Assembly: GCA_963834425.1 (NCBI GenBank)
Contig: CAWIBR010000013.1
Span: 1,475,957-1,539,956 of the forward strand
Source: CAVURS01 sp963834425
Lineage (GTDB): Bacteria; Actinomycetota; Actinomycetes; Actinomycetales; CAVURS01
Length of the DNA stretch: 64,000 bases
Reading direction: 5' to 3'
Made by a program: the position numbers and the translations under genes. Shown in pieces: positions 10,555-19,327 of the stretch (the stretch's first letter is position 1; each line of letters opens with the position of its first letter). The notes below the pieces were generated by a model. The model was not told the DNA's origin. It saw only the letters and a program-made list of their open reading frames with translations, and searched no databases.

Positions 10555-11163
10555 TCAGGTGGTGCCGCCGCCGCCGGCGGCCAGCGTCGCGCTCTCGACG
10601 ACGTGGTCGACGAAGCCGTAGTCCAGCGCCTGGTCCGAGGTGAACCAGCGGTCGCGGTCGGAGTCGGCCTCGATCTGGTCGACGGTCTGGCCGGTGTGCT
10701 CGGCGATCAGCGCCGCGAGCTGCTTCTTGATGTGCAGCATCTGCTCGGCCTGGATCTTGATGTCGCTCGCCGTGCCGCCGATCCCGCCCGAGGGCTGGTG
10801 CATCATGATCCGCGCGTGCGGGGTGGCGAACCGCTTGCCCTTGGCGCCCGCGCTCAGCAGGAACTGGCCCATCGAGGCGGCCAGGCCCATCGCGTAGGTC
10901 GCGACGTCCGGCTTGACCCACTGCATGGTGTCGAAGATCGCCATGCCGGCGGTCACCGAGCCACCGGGGCTGTTGATGTAGAGGTGGATGTCCTTGTCCG
11001 GGTCTTCCGCGGCGAGGAGCAACAGCTGCGCGCAGATCGCGTTGGCGTTGTCGTCGCGCACCTCCGAGCCCAGGAAGATGATCCGCTCCTTGAGCAAGCG
11101 GTTGTAGATGTGGTCGTCCAGACCGCCGCCGGGGCCGTCTGCCATCCGAATGTCCTGAGTCAC
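10555..11163 (-). CDS. clpP1: ATP-dependent Clp protease proteolytic subunit 1
   Basis: Serine peptidase of 202 residues with Ser97 (GLAASMGQ), His122 (MMHQPSGG) and Asp167 (EADSDRD). Ser97 and His122 fall at the same positions as in the processed E. coli enzyme. The frame is open further upstream to 11217, but the GTG at 11163 has GGGAG 6 nt before it and yields the normal length, so it is preferred. It is the first gene of the clpP1-clpP2 unit; tig ends its own reading frame upstream on the same strand. Confidence 0.96.
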   Translation of the reverse strand: MTQDIRMADGPGGGLDDHIYNRLLKERIIFLGSEVRDDNANAICAQLLLLAAEDPDKDIHLYINSPGGSVTAGMAIFDTMQWVKPDVATYAMGLAASMGQFLLSAGAKGKRFATPHARIMMHQPSGGIGGTASDIKIQAEQMLHIKKQLAALIAEHTGQTVDQIEADSDRDRWFTSDQALDYGFVDHVVESATLAAGGGGTT

Positions 11164-11327
11164 GCTGTCTCCCACGTAAGGCGGTTGCCTGCTAGGTGCT
11201 TGATCTTTCGGTGACACTAACGCCGGACCTGAGCCGCACCGTCCCCGTTTCGGCCCGTGTTCGCCAGGGGCAGACGGTTCCGCCCACGGCGGACAGGCGG
11301 GCTGGTCGGCCTCCGGTCGACTGAGCC

Positions 11328-12722
11328 TCAGTCCTCGGCGGGTGCGCTGACCTCGATGACCTCAACGTCCTCGACACCCTCGGCATCGTCCTCGGAGTCC
11401 TCGGAGTCCTCGGTCGCCGACAGGTCCTGCTCGATGACGTCCACCTCGGGCTGCGGCGGGTTGAGCGCCTCCAGGTCGACCGGCCGGCCGGACGCGTCGG
11501 TGACGGTCGCCTTCTCCAGCACCAGGGCCAGCGCCTTGCGGCGGGCGACCTCGCCCACCATCGCGGGCACCTGGCCGGCCTCCTCGACCGCCTTGGCGAA
11601 CTCGTTCGGCTCCATGCCGTACTGCGCGGCGTTCATGACGAGGTACTCGATCAGCTCGGGCTGGCCGACCGAGACCTGCTCCTTCTCGACGATCGCGTCC
11701 AGGATGAACTGGGTCTGCAGGCCCTTGCGAGCGCTCTCGCCGACCTCGGCGCCGTGCTCGTGGTCCTCGAGCCGGTCCTCGTTCTCCAGGTGGGAGTGGA
11801 CCTCGGCCTCGATCAGCGCCTCAGGGACCGGCACGTCGCTCGCCTCGAGCAGCGCGTCGAGGAGCTTGTCGCGGGCCTGGATGCCTTGCTCCATCAGCTT
11901 GGTGCGCTCGGTCTTGGTCCGCAGGTCGGCGCGCAGCTCGTCGAGGGTGTCGAACTCGCTGGCCAGCTGGGCGAACTCGTCGTCCAGCGCCGGCAGCTCG
12001 CGCTCCTTGACCGAGTTGACCGTGACGTGGATGTGCGAGGACTCCCCGGCCCGGTCGCCACCGGCCAGCGGGGCGTCGAAGTCGGCGGACTCCCCCGCGC
12101 TGCGACCGATGAGGGACTCATCCAGACCCTCGATCATCGTGGCGCTGCCGATCTCGTAGGACACGCCCTTGACCGAGTCGATCTCCTCGCCGTCGATGTC
12201 GGCAGCCAGGTCGATCGAGACGAAGTCACCCTGGGCGGCCGGGCGCTCGGCGCCGACGAGGGTGCCGAACCGCTGGCGCAGCGCGGTGAGCTCACCGTCG
12301 ATGTCCTCGTCGGTGACCTCGACGTCGTCGACGGTGACCGCGAGCGAGTCGTAGTCCGGCAGCTCGACGGTCGGGCGGACGTCGACCTCGGCGGTGAACT
12401 TCAGCTCGCCGCCCTCGGCCGGGTCCGGGATGTCGGTGACGTCGACGGTCGGCTGGCCGAGCGCGCGGACCTGGTTCTCCTCGATGGCCTGGCCGTAGAA
12501 GCGGGGCAGCGCGTTGTTGACGGCCTCCTCCAGCACGGCGCCCTTGCCGACCCGCTGGTCGATGATCCGCGCCGGCACGTGCCCGCGCCGGAAGCCGGGG
12601 ACGTTGACCGAGCCGGCGATGCTCTTGTACGCCGCGTCCAGGCTCGGCTTGAGCTCGTCGTAGGACACCTCGACGGTGAGTTTGACCCGCGTGGGGTTGA
12701 GGGTCTCGACGGCGGACTTCAC
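11328..12722 (-). CDS. tig: Trigger factor, ribosome-associated chaperone
   Basis: Chaperone with peptidyl-prolyl isomerase activity that binds nascent chains at the ribosome, 464 residues. The N-terminal ribosome-binding signature GFRRGHVPARII lies at about residues 44-55. The FKBP-type domain is at about 155-240 (QGDFVSIDLAADIDG...IEGLDESLIG). The C-terminal arm follows and ends in a very acidic tail (EDSEDSEDDAEG), as in other actinobacterial trigger factors. The start is GTG at 12722. It stands upstream of clpP1-clpP2-clpX in the order typical of the phylum. Confidence 0.97.
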   Translation of the reverse strand: MKSAVETLNPTRVKLTVEVSYDELKPSLDAAYKSIAGSVNVPGFRRGHVPARIIDQRVGKGAVLEEAVNNALPRFYGQAIEENQVRALGQPTVDVTDIPDPAEGGELKFTAEVDVRPTVELPDYDSLAVTVDDVEVTDEDIDGELTALRQRFGTLVGAERPAAQGDFVSIDLAADIDGEEIDSVKGVSYEIGSATMIEGLDESLIGRSAGESADFDAPLAGGDRAGESSHIHVTVNSVKERELPALDDEFAQLASEFDTLDELRADLRTKTERTKLMEQGIQARDKLLDALLEASDVPVPEALIEAEVHSHLENEDRLEDHEHGAEVGESARKGLQTQFILDAIVEKEQVSVGQPELIEYLVMNAAQYGMEPNEFAKAVEEAGQVPAMVGEVARRKALALVLEKATVTDASGRPVDLEALNPPQPEVDVIEQDLSATEDSEDSEDDAEGVEDVEVIEVSAPAED

Positions 12723-12865
12723 GAGGTACTCCTGCGCTAGGGGGTGCTGCTGGGGACTGTTCCTGGGGATGCTCCGGCCGAGACGGCCAGGCGACCCGCA
12801 ATGCTAACGGCTGCGGCGCGCCGCACCCAGCGCGAGGCCGTTCGCGGCGGGCTAGCGTGCTCGTC

Positions 12866-14296
12866 ATGAGCGACGAGACCGGCCGAACGTACGACGTCGT
12901 GGTCCTGGGCGCCGGGCCGGTCGGTGAGAACGCCGCCGGACGGGCGCGACGAGGGGGCCTCTCGGCCGTCATCGTGGAGCCCCGCCTGGTCGGGGGTGAG
13001 TGCAGCTTCTATGCCTGCATCCCGTCCAAGGCCCTGCTGCGGCCGGTCAACCTGGCCGCCGCGACCCGCCGGGTCCGGGGCCTGCGGCCCAGCACGGTCG
13101 ACGTCCCCGAGGTGCTGGCTCGGCGCAACTACTGGACCAGCGACTGGGACGACGCCGGCGCCAAGACCTGGCTGGACAAGGAAGGCATCGACCTGGTCCG
13201 CGGCCACGGGCGAGTGGCCGGCGAGCGCCGGGTCGAGGTCGAGGTGGCCGGGCAGAGTGAGCCGGTCGTGCTGTTGGCCCGGCAGGCCGTCGTCATCGCC
13301 ACCGGCACTTCGGCGGCCGTGCCGCCGATCGAGGGCCTGCGCGAGGCCAAGCCGTGGACCAACATCGAGGCGACCAGCTCCCAGACCGTGCCCGGTCGAC
13401 TCATCGTGCTCGGTGGCGGCGTCGTGGCCTGCGAGATGGCCCAGGCCTACGCCGGTCTCGGAGCCCAGATGACGGTGATCGAGCGGGCCGACCGCCTCCT
13501 CGGCCGGACCGAGCCCTTCGCCGGCGACCTGGTCGCCGCGGCTCTGCGCGAGGCCGGCGTCGACGTCCGGCTGGGCACCACGGTGACCAAGGTCGAGCGG
13601 GCGACCGATGACGGCACGGGCGAGGTGACGGTGACGACAGCCGACGGTGGGACCGTCGTCGGGGACCAGGTCCTGGCCGCACTCGGCCGGGTGCCGGCGA
13701 CCGGCGACGTGGGGCTGGACACTGTCGGGCTCCCGACGACCGGCTACCTGAAGGTCGACGAGTCGATGCTGGTCGAGGGCGTCGGCGACCAATGGCTCTA
13801 CGCCGTCGGTGACGTCAACGGGCGGAACCTGTTGACCCACATGGGCAAGTACCAGGCCCGGGTGTGCGGCGACGTGATCGTCGCGCGGGCCACGGGCGAG
13901 CCGGACGACGGGCCGACATTGCGGGCGACGTCCGATGCGCTGGGCGCCCCGCAGGTGGTCTTCACCGACCCGGAGGTCTGCGCCGCGGGTCTGACCGAGG
14001 AAGCCGCACGCTCGGCCGGTCTGGACGTGAAGGTGGTCGACGTACCCATGTCGTCGGTGTCCGGCTCGGGGCTGGAGGCCGACGGCTACCAGGGACAGGC
14101 CCGGATGGTCGTCGACCAGCAGCGTCGGGTCATCGTGGGGATGACCTTCGTCGGGCAGGACACTGCGGAGCTCGTGCATTCGGCCACCGTGGCCATCGTG
14201 GGCGAGGTGCCGCTCGACCGGCTCTGGCACGCGGTCCCGTCGTTCCCCACGATCAGCGAGGTCTGGCTGCGCCTGCTGGAGGCCTACGGCCTGTGA
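12866..14296 (+). CDS. FAD/NAD(P)-dependent pyridine nucleotide-disulfide oxidoreductase
   Basis: Class I flavin disulfide reductase of 476 residues, related to dihydrolipoamide dehydrogenase and mercuric reductase. The FAD motif is GAGPVGENAA (16-25). The redox pair is Cys46-x4-Cys51 (CSFYACIPSK), in place of the usual CLNVGC. The NAD(P) motif is GGGVVACEMA. A second FAD segment reads LYAVGDVNGRNLLTH. The C-terminal active-site segment HAVPSFPTISE departs from the canonical HAHPTLSE but keeps His and Glu. The ATG at 12866 is 7 nt after TAGCGT, indicating a leaderless start. It lies alone, divergent from tig; the substrate is not predictable. Confidence 0.9.
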   Translation: MSDETGRTYDVVVLGAGPVGENAAGRARRGGLSAVIVEPRLVGGECSFYACIPSKALLRPVNLAAATRRVRGLRPSTVDVPEVLARRNYWTSDWDDAGAKTWLDKEGIDLVRGHGRVAGERRVEVEVAGQSEPVVLLARQAVVIATGTSAAVPPIEGLREAKPWTNIEATSSQTVPGRLIVLGGGVVACEMAQAYAGLGAQMTVIERADRLLGRTEPFAGDLVAAALREAGVDVRLGTTVTKVERATDDGTGEVTVTTADGGTVVGDQVLAALGRVPATGDVGLDTVGLPTTGYLKVDESMLVEGVGDQWLYAVGDVNGRNLLTHMGKYQARVCGDVIVARATGEPDDGPTLRATSDALGAPQVVFTDPEVCAAGLTEEAARSAGLDVKVVDVPMSSVSGSGLEADGYQGQARMVVDQQRRVIVGMTFVGQDTAELVHSATVAIVGEVPLDRLWHAVPSFPTISEVWLRLLEAYGL

Positions 14297-14301
14297 CCTA
14301 G

Positions 14302-14375
14302 TCGGGCTGACAGGATTTGAACCTGCGACATCTTCGTCCCAAACGAAGCGCGCTACCAAGCTGCGCCACAGCCCG
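14302..14375 (-). tRNA. tRNA-Pro (anticodon TGG)
   Basis: A 74-nt cloverleaf on the minus strand. The acceptor stem is CGGGCTG/CAGCCCG with A as discriminator. The anticodon stem is CTTCG/CGAAG around loop TTTGGGA, and the T arm is GCAGG-TTCAAAT-CCTGT. No CCA is encoded. A -10-like TACGAT lies 9 nt upstream. Confidence 0.97.
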
Positions 14376-14419
14376 CGCGATCGCATCGTAGCGGGCAACG
14401 CTCGCCGGTCGCTCCGAGT

Positions 14420-15322
14420 TCACTCGCCGCGCTGGTCGCGCCGCTCGACCTCCCACCACGGCCGGTCGTCGTGCTCCTCGGCGTCCAGCCGGGCGTCGAC
14501 CACCGCCGCCTCCTTGGCGTCGGCGCGGATCCACCGGAGCACCAGCCAGGCCAGGAACGGCAGGTCGATGGCCTCTCCGAGGAACCACAGCACGTCGCCG
14601 GAGAGCTGCTGGTCGCGCAGAGCGGTCGGCAGCCAGGGCGGCCGAGCGCCCGGGACGGCGAGCGTGCCGATGATGCCGTTGTGCAGCCGCAGCAGGATGC
14701 CCGGGAGCGCGTCGGCGATCAGCTCGAAGAACGCGATCAGGAAGCCGATCGCCATCGTCGAGGTGCTCGCCGGCTCCTCGCCGGAGGCCACCGGCAGCAG
14801 GGCCATGAAGCCGAAGAAGGGCAGCACGATCTGGGTGACCGCCAGGGCGCTGGCGTGGTTGCGCACCTCTGGCGGCAGCGGTGTGAGGAAGAGCAGCAGC
14901 ACGACCAGCAGCAGCGCCGGTCCGCCGATCGGATGGCTCAGGACCCGGACCAGCCGGCCGGCCAGGAGGCGGTCCAGTCGCCGGTTCCCGTTGTCCCCCA
15001 ACGCTTCTCGCGCCAGCGCGATCGGTCGACCGCTGGCGAGCAGGGCGGGAACGACGAGGAGCAGGAGCGCCGCCTGGGCCGCGAACGCCCAGCGCAGGTA
15101 GGGCGCATAGACGCCGAGGAAGCCGAGCGTGACGACGGCGTAGGACCCGACGCCGAGGACCACGAAGATCGTCGTACGGCGGGCCGGCCAGTGCGCGCCC
15201 CGGGCGTGGGCGCGGCGTACCCCCACGCCGTACGCCGCGAGCATGGCCAGCGCGGCCAGCGCCGGCACCGCCGCGAGCTGCCACTGCGTCAGGACGCCGG
15301 CGGCGGACGGGGCGGGAGGCAC
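14420..15322 (-). CDS. Cytochrome c oxidase assembly protein, CtaG family
   Basis: Integral membrane protein of 300 residues with about seven predicted hydrophobic helices, matching the caa3-type CtaG family involved in maturing the copper site of cytochrome oxidase. Recognisable features are the SHPIGGPALLL segment in the middle, FFGFMALLPVASGEEP, and LIADALPGILLR. The start is GTG at 15322, 6 nt after a TAGCCT -10 box. That promoter is only 20 bp from the one serving the divergent cupin gene. The C-terminus is a short charged cytoplasmic tail. Confidence 0.85.
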   Translation of the reverse strand: MPPAPSAAGVLTQWQLAAVPALAALAMLAAYGVGVRRAHARGAHWPARRTTIFVVLGVGSYAVVTLGFLGVYAPYLRWAFAAQAALLLLVVPALLASGRPIALAREALGDNGNRRLDRLLAGRLVRVLSHPIGGPALLLVVLLLFLTPLPPEVRNHASALAVTQIVLPFFGFMALLPVASGEEPASTSTMAIGFLIAFFELIADALPGILLRLHNGIIGTLAVPGARPPWLPTALRDQQLSGDVLWFLGEAIDLPFLAWLVLRWIRADAKEAAVVDARLDAEEHDDRPWWEVERRDQRGE

Positions 15323-15366
15323 GCCGACAGGCTATGTCGCGAGGGTGAGATGCCTACGCTCAGTGG
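15323..15366. promoter_or_regulatory. Divergent leaderless promoters for ctaG-like and cupin genes
   Basis: The 44-bp gap holds TAGCCT on the minus strand (15334-15329), 6 nt before the GTG of the oxidase assembly gene. It also holds TACGCT on the plus strand (15355-15360), 6 nt before the cupin ATG. The -35 regions must lie partly inside the opposite genes. Confidence 0.65.
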
Positions 15367-15801
15367 ATGCGGATCATCCATGACCACCTGACCGCCTCGA
15401 CGCTGGCCGACTCGGCCAACTTCACCGGCCGGGTCTGGCGCACCGACTACCTGGCACCGGCCTCGGCCGAGGAGCTCCGAGGCGCGCGCTTCGAGTACGA
15501 GCCGGGCGCCCGGTCGTACTGGCACCTGCATGATCGCGAGCAGGTGATCGTCGTGGTCGCGGGACACGGCCTGGTGGCCTGGGACGGCTTGGCCGAGCCG
15601 CAGCTCCTCGGGCCGGGCGACTGGTGGCAGGTCACGCCCGACGTGCCGCACTGGCACGGGGCGACCTCGGAGGCGACCTTCGCCCACCTGGCCGTGACTG
15701 CCGGTGGCGGGACGACCTGGTTGGACGAGGTCTCGGCCGAGGAGTACGCGGCCGCGGTGCGACCGGTCTCGGATACCCTTGCCGAGCCTCGAAAGAGGTA
15801 A
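15367..15801 (+). CDS. Cupin-domain protein
   Basis: Small single-domain cupin of 144 residues. Metal-binding cupin motif 1 is seen as HLHDREQVIVVVAGHG, and motif 2 as the HWHG segment after GPGDWWQV. Such proteins bind a metal and act as small dioxygenases, isomerases or sensors; the function here is not predictable. The ATG lies 6 nt after TACGCT. The stop codon is 2 bp before tRNA-Gly. Confidence 0.8.
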   Translation: MRIIHDHLTASTLADSANFTGRVWRTDYLAPASAEELRGARFEYEPGARSYWHLHDREQVIVVVAGHGLVAWDGLAEPQLLGPGDWWQVTPDVPHWHGATSEATFAHLAVTAGGGTTWLDEVSAEEYAAAVRPVSDTLAEPRKR

Positions 15802-15803
15802 CT

Positions 15804-15874
15804 GCGGGTGTAGCTCAATGGTAGAGCCCCAGCCTTCCAAGCTGGTCATGCCGGTTCGATCCCGGTCACCCGCT
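15804..15874 (+). tRNA. tRNA-Gly (anticodon TCC)
   Basis: A 71-nt cloverleaf. The acceptor is GCGGGTG/CACCCGC with T as discriminator and a possibly encoded CCA at 15875-15877. The D arm is GCTC-AATGGTA-GAGC, the anticodon arm CCAGC-CTTCCAA-GCTGG, and the T loop TTCGATC. Confidence 0.97.
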
Positions 15875-15898
15875 CCACCGCCCGTGCATCATGGCGGC

Positions 15899-16641
15899 AT
15901 GAGCCTGGTCGCCCACACCGCCGCCGAGCGGCCGGACCTGTGGGAGCGCGGCATCGCCTCGGGCGCGGTCTGGCCGGAGTACAACCTGCACGGCGACGAC
16001 CTCAACCGCTGGTGGGGCCACCTCGACGAGGAGCTGCCGGAGTACCAGTTCGTGCTGTACGACGACGCCGCCGACGAGGTGCTCGCCGAGGGTCACACCG
16101 GTCCGCTTGGTGGGACGGCTCCGACGACACACTGCCGAGCGGCATCGACCAGGCGATCAGCGAGTCTTCACCCTGCCCGCGCCGGCGAGCCGGTCGACAC
16201 GCTGTGCGCGCTCGCCGCCGAGATGCCCGCGCGAGACCCGTTCGCGCGGCCTGGCCGTCGAGCTCCTCACCGCGATGCGCGCGATCGGCGAGCGGCACGG
16301 GCTCAGGCACCTGATCGCGCCGGTGCGCCCGTCGTACAAGGAGCGCTATCCGCTGACGCCGATCGAGCGCTACGTGACCTGGCGGCGCGACGACGGGCAG
16401 CTGCTCGACCCTTGGATGCGCGTGCACGAACGGCTCGGCGCCCGGGTCGCCACGCCGCTCCCGCGCTCGATGCGGATCACCGGGACGGTCGCGGAGTGGG
16501 AGAGCTGGACCGGCTGGCATTCCCGGAGAGCGGCGACTACGTCTTCCCGAGGGGCTGGCCTTGCTCAACATCGACCGCGCCGACGACCGCGGCTCCTACT
16601 GGGAGCCCAACGTCTGGATGATCCACCCCGACCTGACCTGA
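15899..16641 (+). CDS. GNAT-type acetyltransferase-like protein, frameshifted
   Basis: Reassembling three frames gives one protein of about 245 residues. It starts MSLVAHTAAERPDLWERG, continues through GLAVELLTAMRAIGERHGLRH, LIAPVRPSYKERYPLTPIERY and DPWMRVHERLGAR, and ends VWMIHPDLT. This pattern is known from actinobacterial proteins annotated as GNAT family; an RGLA-type acetyl-CoA motif is present. At least six single-base shifts interrupt it (for example near 16105, 16163, 16183, 16226, 16518 and 16550), several at short C or G runs. This is the left edge of the indel-rich tract, so the breaks are probably sequence errors. Confidence 0.6.
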
Positions 16642-16683
16642 TCAACACCCGGTGCCCGCCGTTGTCTTGGCAGTGATCGTGGC

Positions 16684-16880
16684 TCAGTCGTCGAGGAGGA
16701 CGCGCACCTCGACCGTCCCGTACGTCGGCAGCCGCTTGGCCCACGCCAGCGCCGTGTCCACATCCGGCACGTCGATCAGGTAGAACGCCTGGATCTGGTT
16801 CGCACCCGGCATCACCGTCCCGTCGACCACCGCCTCGTCCGGCGCCGGTCGGGCGATGTCGGGTCGCACCAGCCGGGCCC
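16684..16880 (-). pseudogene. YCII-domain protein fragment (C-terminal half only)
   Basis: The last 60 or so residues (ending AFYLIDVPDVDTALAWAKRLP, then YGTVEVRVLLDD) match the C-terminal half of YCII-related proteins, which form small dimeric alpha/beta barrels of uncertain role. The N-terminal half, which would carry the first strand and the conserved His/Asp region, is not found in any frame upstream. An 11-bp inverted repeat and the DUF6510 gene follow instead. It is probably a remnant, though sequence damage in this tract could have erased the N-terminus. Confidence 0.5.
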
Positions 16881-16925
16881 GAGCCGGCGGCTCCAACGCC
16901 CGATTGATACATGGGCCAGACAATC

Positions 16926-16996
16926 CGTCGTGCGTCGCGGCCGCCGCGCCGGCTGAGCGCGGGATCACAGCGGCGCGTCGCCGATGACGCACGACG
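16926..16996. repeat. Perfect 11-bp inverted repeat enclosing 49 bp
   Basis: CGTCGTGCGTC (16926-16936) is the exact reverse complement of GACGCACGACG (16986-16996). The pair lies just downstream of the DUF6510 stop and upstream of the YCII fragment. It may be a large terminator hairpin or the ends of a tiny mobile insertion; no flanking target duplication was recognised. Confidence 0.6.
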
Positions 16997-17008
16997 AACT
17001 GTCTCCGG

Positions 17009-17282
17009 TCAGCCCTCGTCGTCGGGCAGCTCGAGCTCGAGGCAGACCACGCCGCGCAGGTCCAGCCAGGCCCGCTCCGGGCCGCGGTTGACCCGCAGCA
17101 GCACGCTGTCGCAGCCCGGGCAGCGCGCCACGGGCCCGGCGCGTCCGGGTAGACCACGGCCTGGCCCACCGCGCCGACCCGCCCGCAGCCGGCGCACTCG
17201 CGCCGTCGCCGTCGTCACGTCGACCGCGAACACCTCGCGCAGCGCGTCCCGCCAGCACGTTGCCGTCCAGAGCACCGGTCAT
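17009..17282 (-). CDS. DUF6510 family small protein, frameshifted
   Basis: About 90 residues: MTGALDGNVLAG, then LREVFAVDVTTATA, a CxxC-like first half, and the clear second half PVARCPGCDSVLLRVNRGPERAWLDLRG. Four cysteines in two pairs suggest a zinc ribbon. The ATG at 17282 overlaps the stop of the preceding flavin reductase as ATGA, indicating translational coupling. DUF6510 proteins are commonly encoded beside sulfite-oxidase-like molybdoenzymes, as here, but their role is unknown. Two or three indels break the frame. Confidence 0.7.
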
Positions 17283-18027
17283 CGGTCAGCCTCCTGTCGG
17301 TCCGAACCGCTCGGTCCTGATCCGGCTGCGCGTCCAGTGCCACTGCCGGCCAGCACGTCGGCCACCGCCTCGACGAATCCCGTTGGGCCGCAGACGAATG
17401 CCGACTCGGCCGGCCGCCCGCCGACGCCCGCCAGCAGCTGGGCCGGCTGGACCCGCCCGACGCGTGCCGGGCCAGCCGGCCGGCGCCGCGCGGGTGTAGA
17501 CGAACTCCACCTCGAGCCCGGAGCCGTCGGCGGCCAGCGCGGCCAGCTCCTCGGCGTACATCGTGGAGATCGGGGCGCGCACCGAGTAGACCAGCCGGAA
17601 GGGCGACCGTGCTGCCGGCCAGCCGGCGGGCCCGGAGCATCGCCATCAGCGGCACGATCCCGCTGCCGCCGGCGGCCAGCAGGGTCGGCGCCGGGTCGGC
17701 CGGGTCGCCACACGAACCAGCCGCCGACCGGGCCGCGCAGCTCGATCGGGTCGCCGACCCGCAGCACCTCGACCAGGAACGGCGAGACCTCGCCGTCCTC
17801 GACCTCCTCGACGGTCAGGTCGATGCAGGGCGCGGTCGGCGGCCGGGTCCCAGACCGAGGCGATCGAGTACGACCGCTGGGTCGAGTAGCCGTCCGGCGC
17901 GGTGAGCCGGACGTCGACGTGCTGGCCCGGCCGGTGCCCCGTCCAGCCCGGGCACCTCGAAGGTCAGCGTGCGCGCGGTCAGGCTCTCCTTGCGGGCCGA
18001 CACCAGGGTGGCGACCAGCCAGGTCAG
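17279..18027 (-). CDS. FAD-binding ferredoxin/NADPH-type oxidoreductase, frameshifted
   Basis: About 245 residues of a ferredoxin-NADP reductase-like protein. Visible parts are VSARKESLTARTLTFEVPGLDG, the flavin-binding RSYSIASVWDP, the nucleotide-binding GGSGIVPLMAMLR, and the C-terminal CGPTGFVEAVADVLAG. The expected start coincides with the stop of the sulfite-oxidase-like gene: CTGACCTGG reads where ATGACCTGG would give an ATGA overlap, so either a CTG start or a miscalled base is involved. It probably passes electrons between NAD(P)H and the adjacent molybdoenzyme. Several indels are present. Confidence 0.75.
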
Positions 18028-18625
18028 TCGCCCCAGTACCGCTGCTCGCGCCATGGGTCTCCGTAGTTGTGATAGCCGAGCGTCTCCCAGAAGCCCGGCT
18101 CGTCGTCGTGGCGCAGCTCGATGCCGCTGACCCACTTGGCCGACTTCCACAGGTAGAGGTGCGGCACCAGCAGCCGGGCCGGGCCGCCGTGCTCGGCCGG
18201 CAGCTCGTCGCCGTCGTAGCCGAAGGCGATCCAGGCCTTGACCGTCCATCAGGTCCTCGAGCGGCAGGTTGGTCGTGTAGCCGCCGTAGGAGTGCACGAG
18301 CGCGAACTCGGCTGCGGTCTCGACGTTTTCGAAGAGCGTGTCCAGCGAGACGCCGCGGAAGGCCATGCCGAGCTGGGACCACTTGGTGACGCAGTGCAGG
18401 TCGACGGTGATGTCCTCGGCCGCCAGCGCCTGCAGCTCGGCCCAGCGTCCAGCTGTGCGCCTGGCCGTCCTCGGCGGTGATGGTGAACGTCCAGGTGTCG
18501 AGGTGCACGTTGGGGGTCGGGCCGGCCGACAGCACCGGGAAGTCGCTCACGAGGTACTGCCCCGGTGGCAGCTTGGGCGCCGCCTCCCGGCGGCGGCCGA
18601 AGAAACCAGGAGTCACGATGCCCAT
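18024..18625 (-). CDS. Sulfite-oxidase-like molybdopterin oxidoreductase, frameshifted
   Basis: About 200 residues forming the molybdopterin-binding domain of the sulfite oxidase/YedY fold. It starts MGIVTPGFFGRRRE and continues with LPPGQYLVSDFPVLSAGPTP. The Mo-ligating cysteine lies in VDLHCVTKWSQLGM (codon at about 18391-18393). VHSYGGYTTNLPLEDLMD and YLWKSAKWVSGIEL follow, and it ends YWGD. No signal peptide is visible, so a cytoplasmic location is likely. A strong GAGGAGG ribosome binding site precedes the ATG. It is followed by a flavin reductase and DUF6510 in overlapping order. Indels at about 18440, 18240 and elsewhere split the frame. Confidence 0.8.
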
Positions 18626-18649
18626 GCGGACCTCCTCGGTGGGTGCGGG

Positions 18650-19315
18650 TCAGCCTCTCACCGATGGCCGTAGGCAGCAGGCTCCAGCGAGGCTCGTCGT
18701 GCTGGCGGCCGGCGTTCCAGGTCAGCGAGAGGTGCCAGCAGCCGGCGTGCGGCAGCTCCAGGTAGGACGGGCCCGGGCCGGTCGGAGTGCCGCTGCACGG
18801 TCTGGCCGTGCCCTCGAGCCGGGCGTCGATGACCAGCGGCGCCGGCTGGGCGGTGACCTGGGTGACCCAGAGCACCTTGTTGGCGATGGTCTTCGACTCC
18901 GGGGTAGCTCAGCGGGCCGAACATGATGGCCGCGATCTTGCCCTCCGGCACCGATCACGTGCGGCACGCCGGGCGCGGCCGGGTCACTGAAGCCGGTGCG
19001 TCGCCCAGGTCGGCAGCGGGTCCGTGCTCAGCGGCTGCGGGCAGACCCCGACCGACGCCGTGGCCGTCGCGGGGCGTGAGCTCGCGGCGCGGCGGCGTCG
19101 GAGCCGCGGCGTGGGTGCCGAGCGGCCACGCCCGCGCGGCCACGGCGACCACGCCGACCGCGAGACCACCGGCCAGCCGGGCCCGCCCGCGCCGCTGGCG
19201 GCGCTGACCCAGCTCCGGGCCGCGCCGCGGACCAGGTCATCGACCGGCGGCGTGAGCCGTCGGCGGCCGCGCGCAGCAGCGTCACCAGCTGCTCGTCGTC
19301 CATGTCCGGCTCCAT
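18650..19315 (-). CDS. Membrane protein with exported domain, partner of SigE factor, frameshifted
   Basis: The start MEPDMDDEQLVTLLRAAA lies 12 bp after the sigma factor stop. A hydrophobic helix (GGLAVGVVAVAARAW) at about residues 45-60 should span the membrane. The exported part contains EGKIAAIMFGPLSYPGV, NKVLWVTQV and LPHAGCWHLSLTWNAG. The W...GCW.L.W pattern is seen in many actinobacterial proteins encoded after SigE-family factors, which probably act as anti-sigma or sensor partners. The frame is broken at several points, and the C-terminus at about 18650 is inferred. Confidence 0.6.
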
Positions 19316-19327
19316 CCCGTCACGTCC

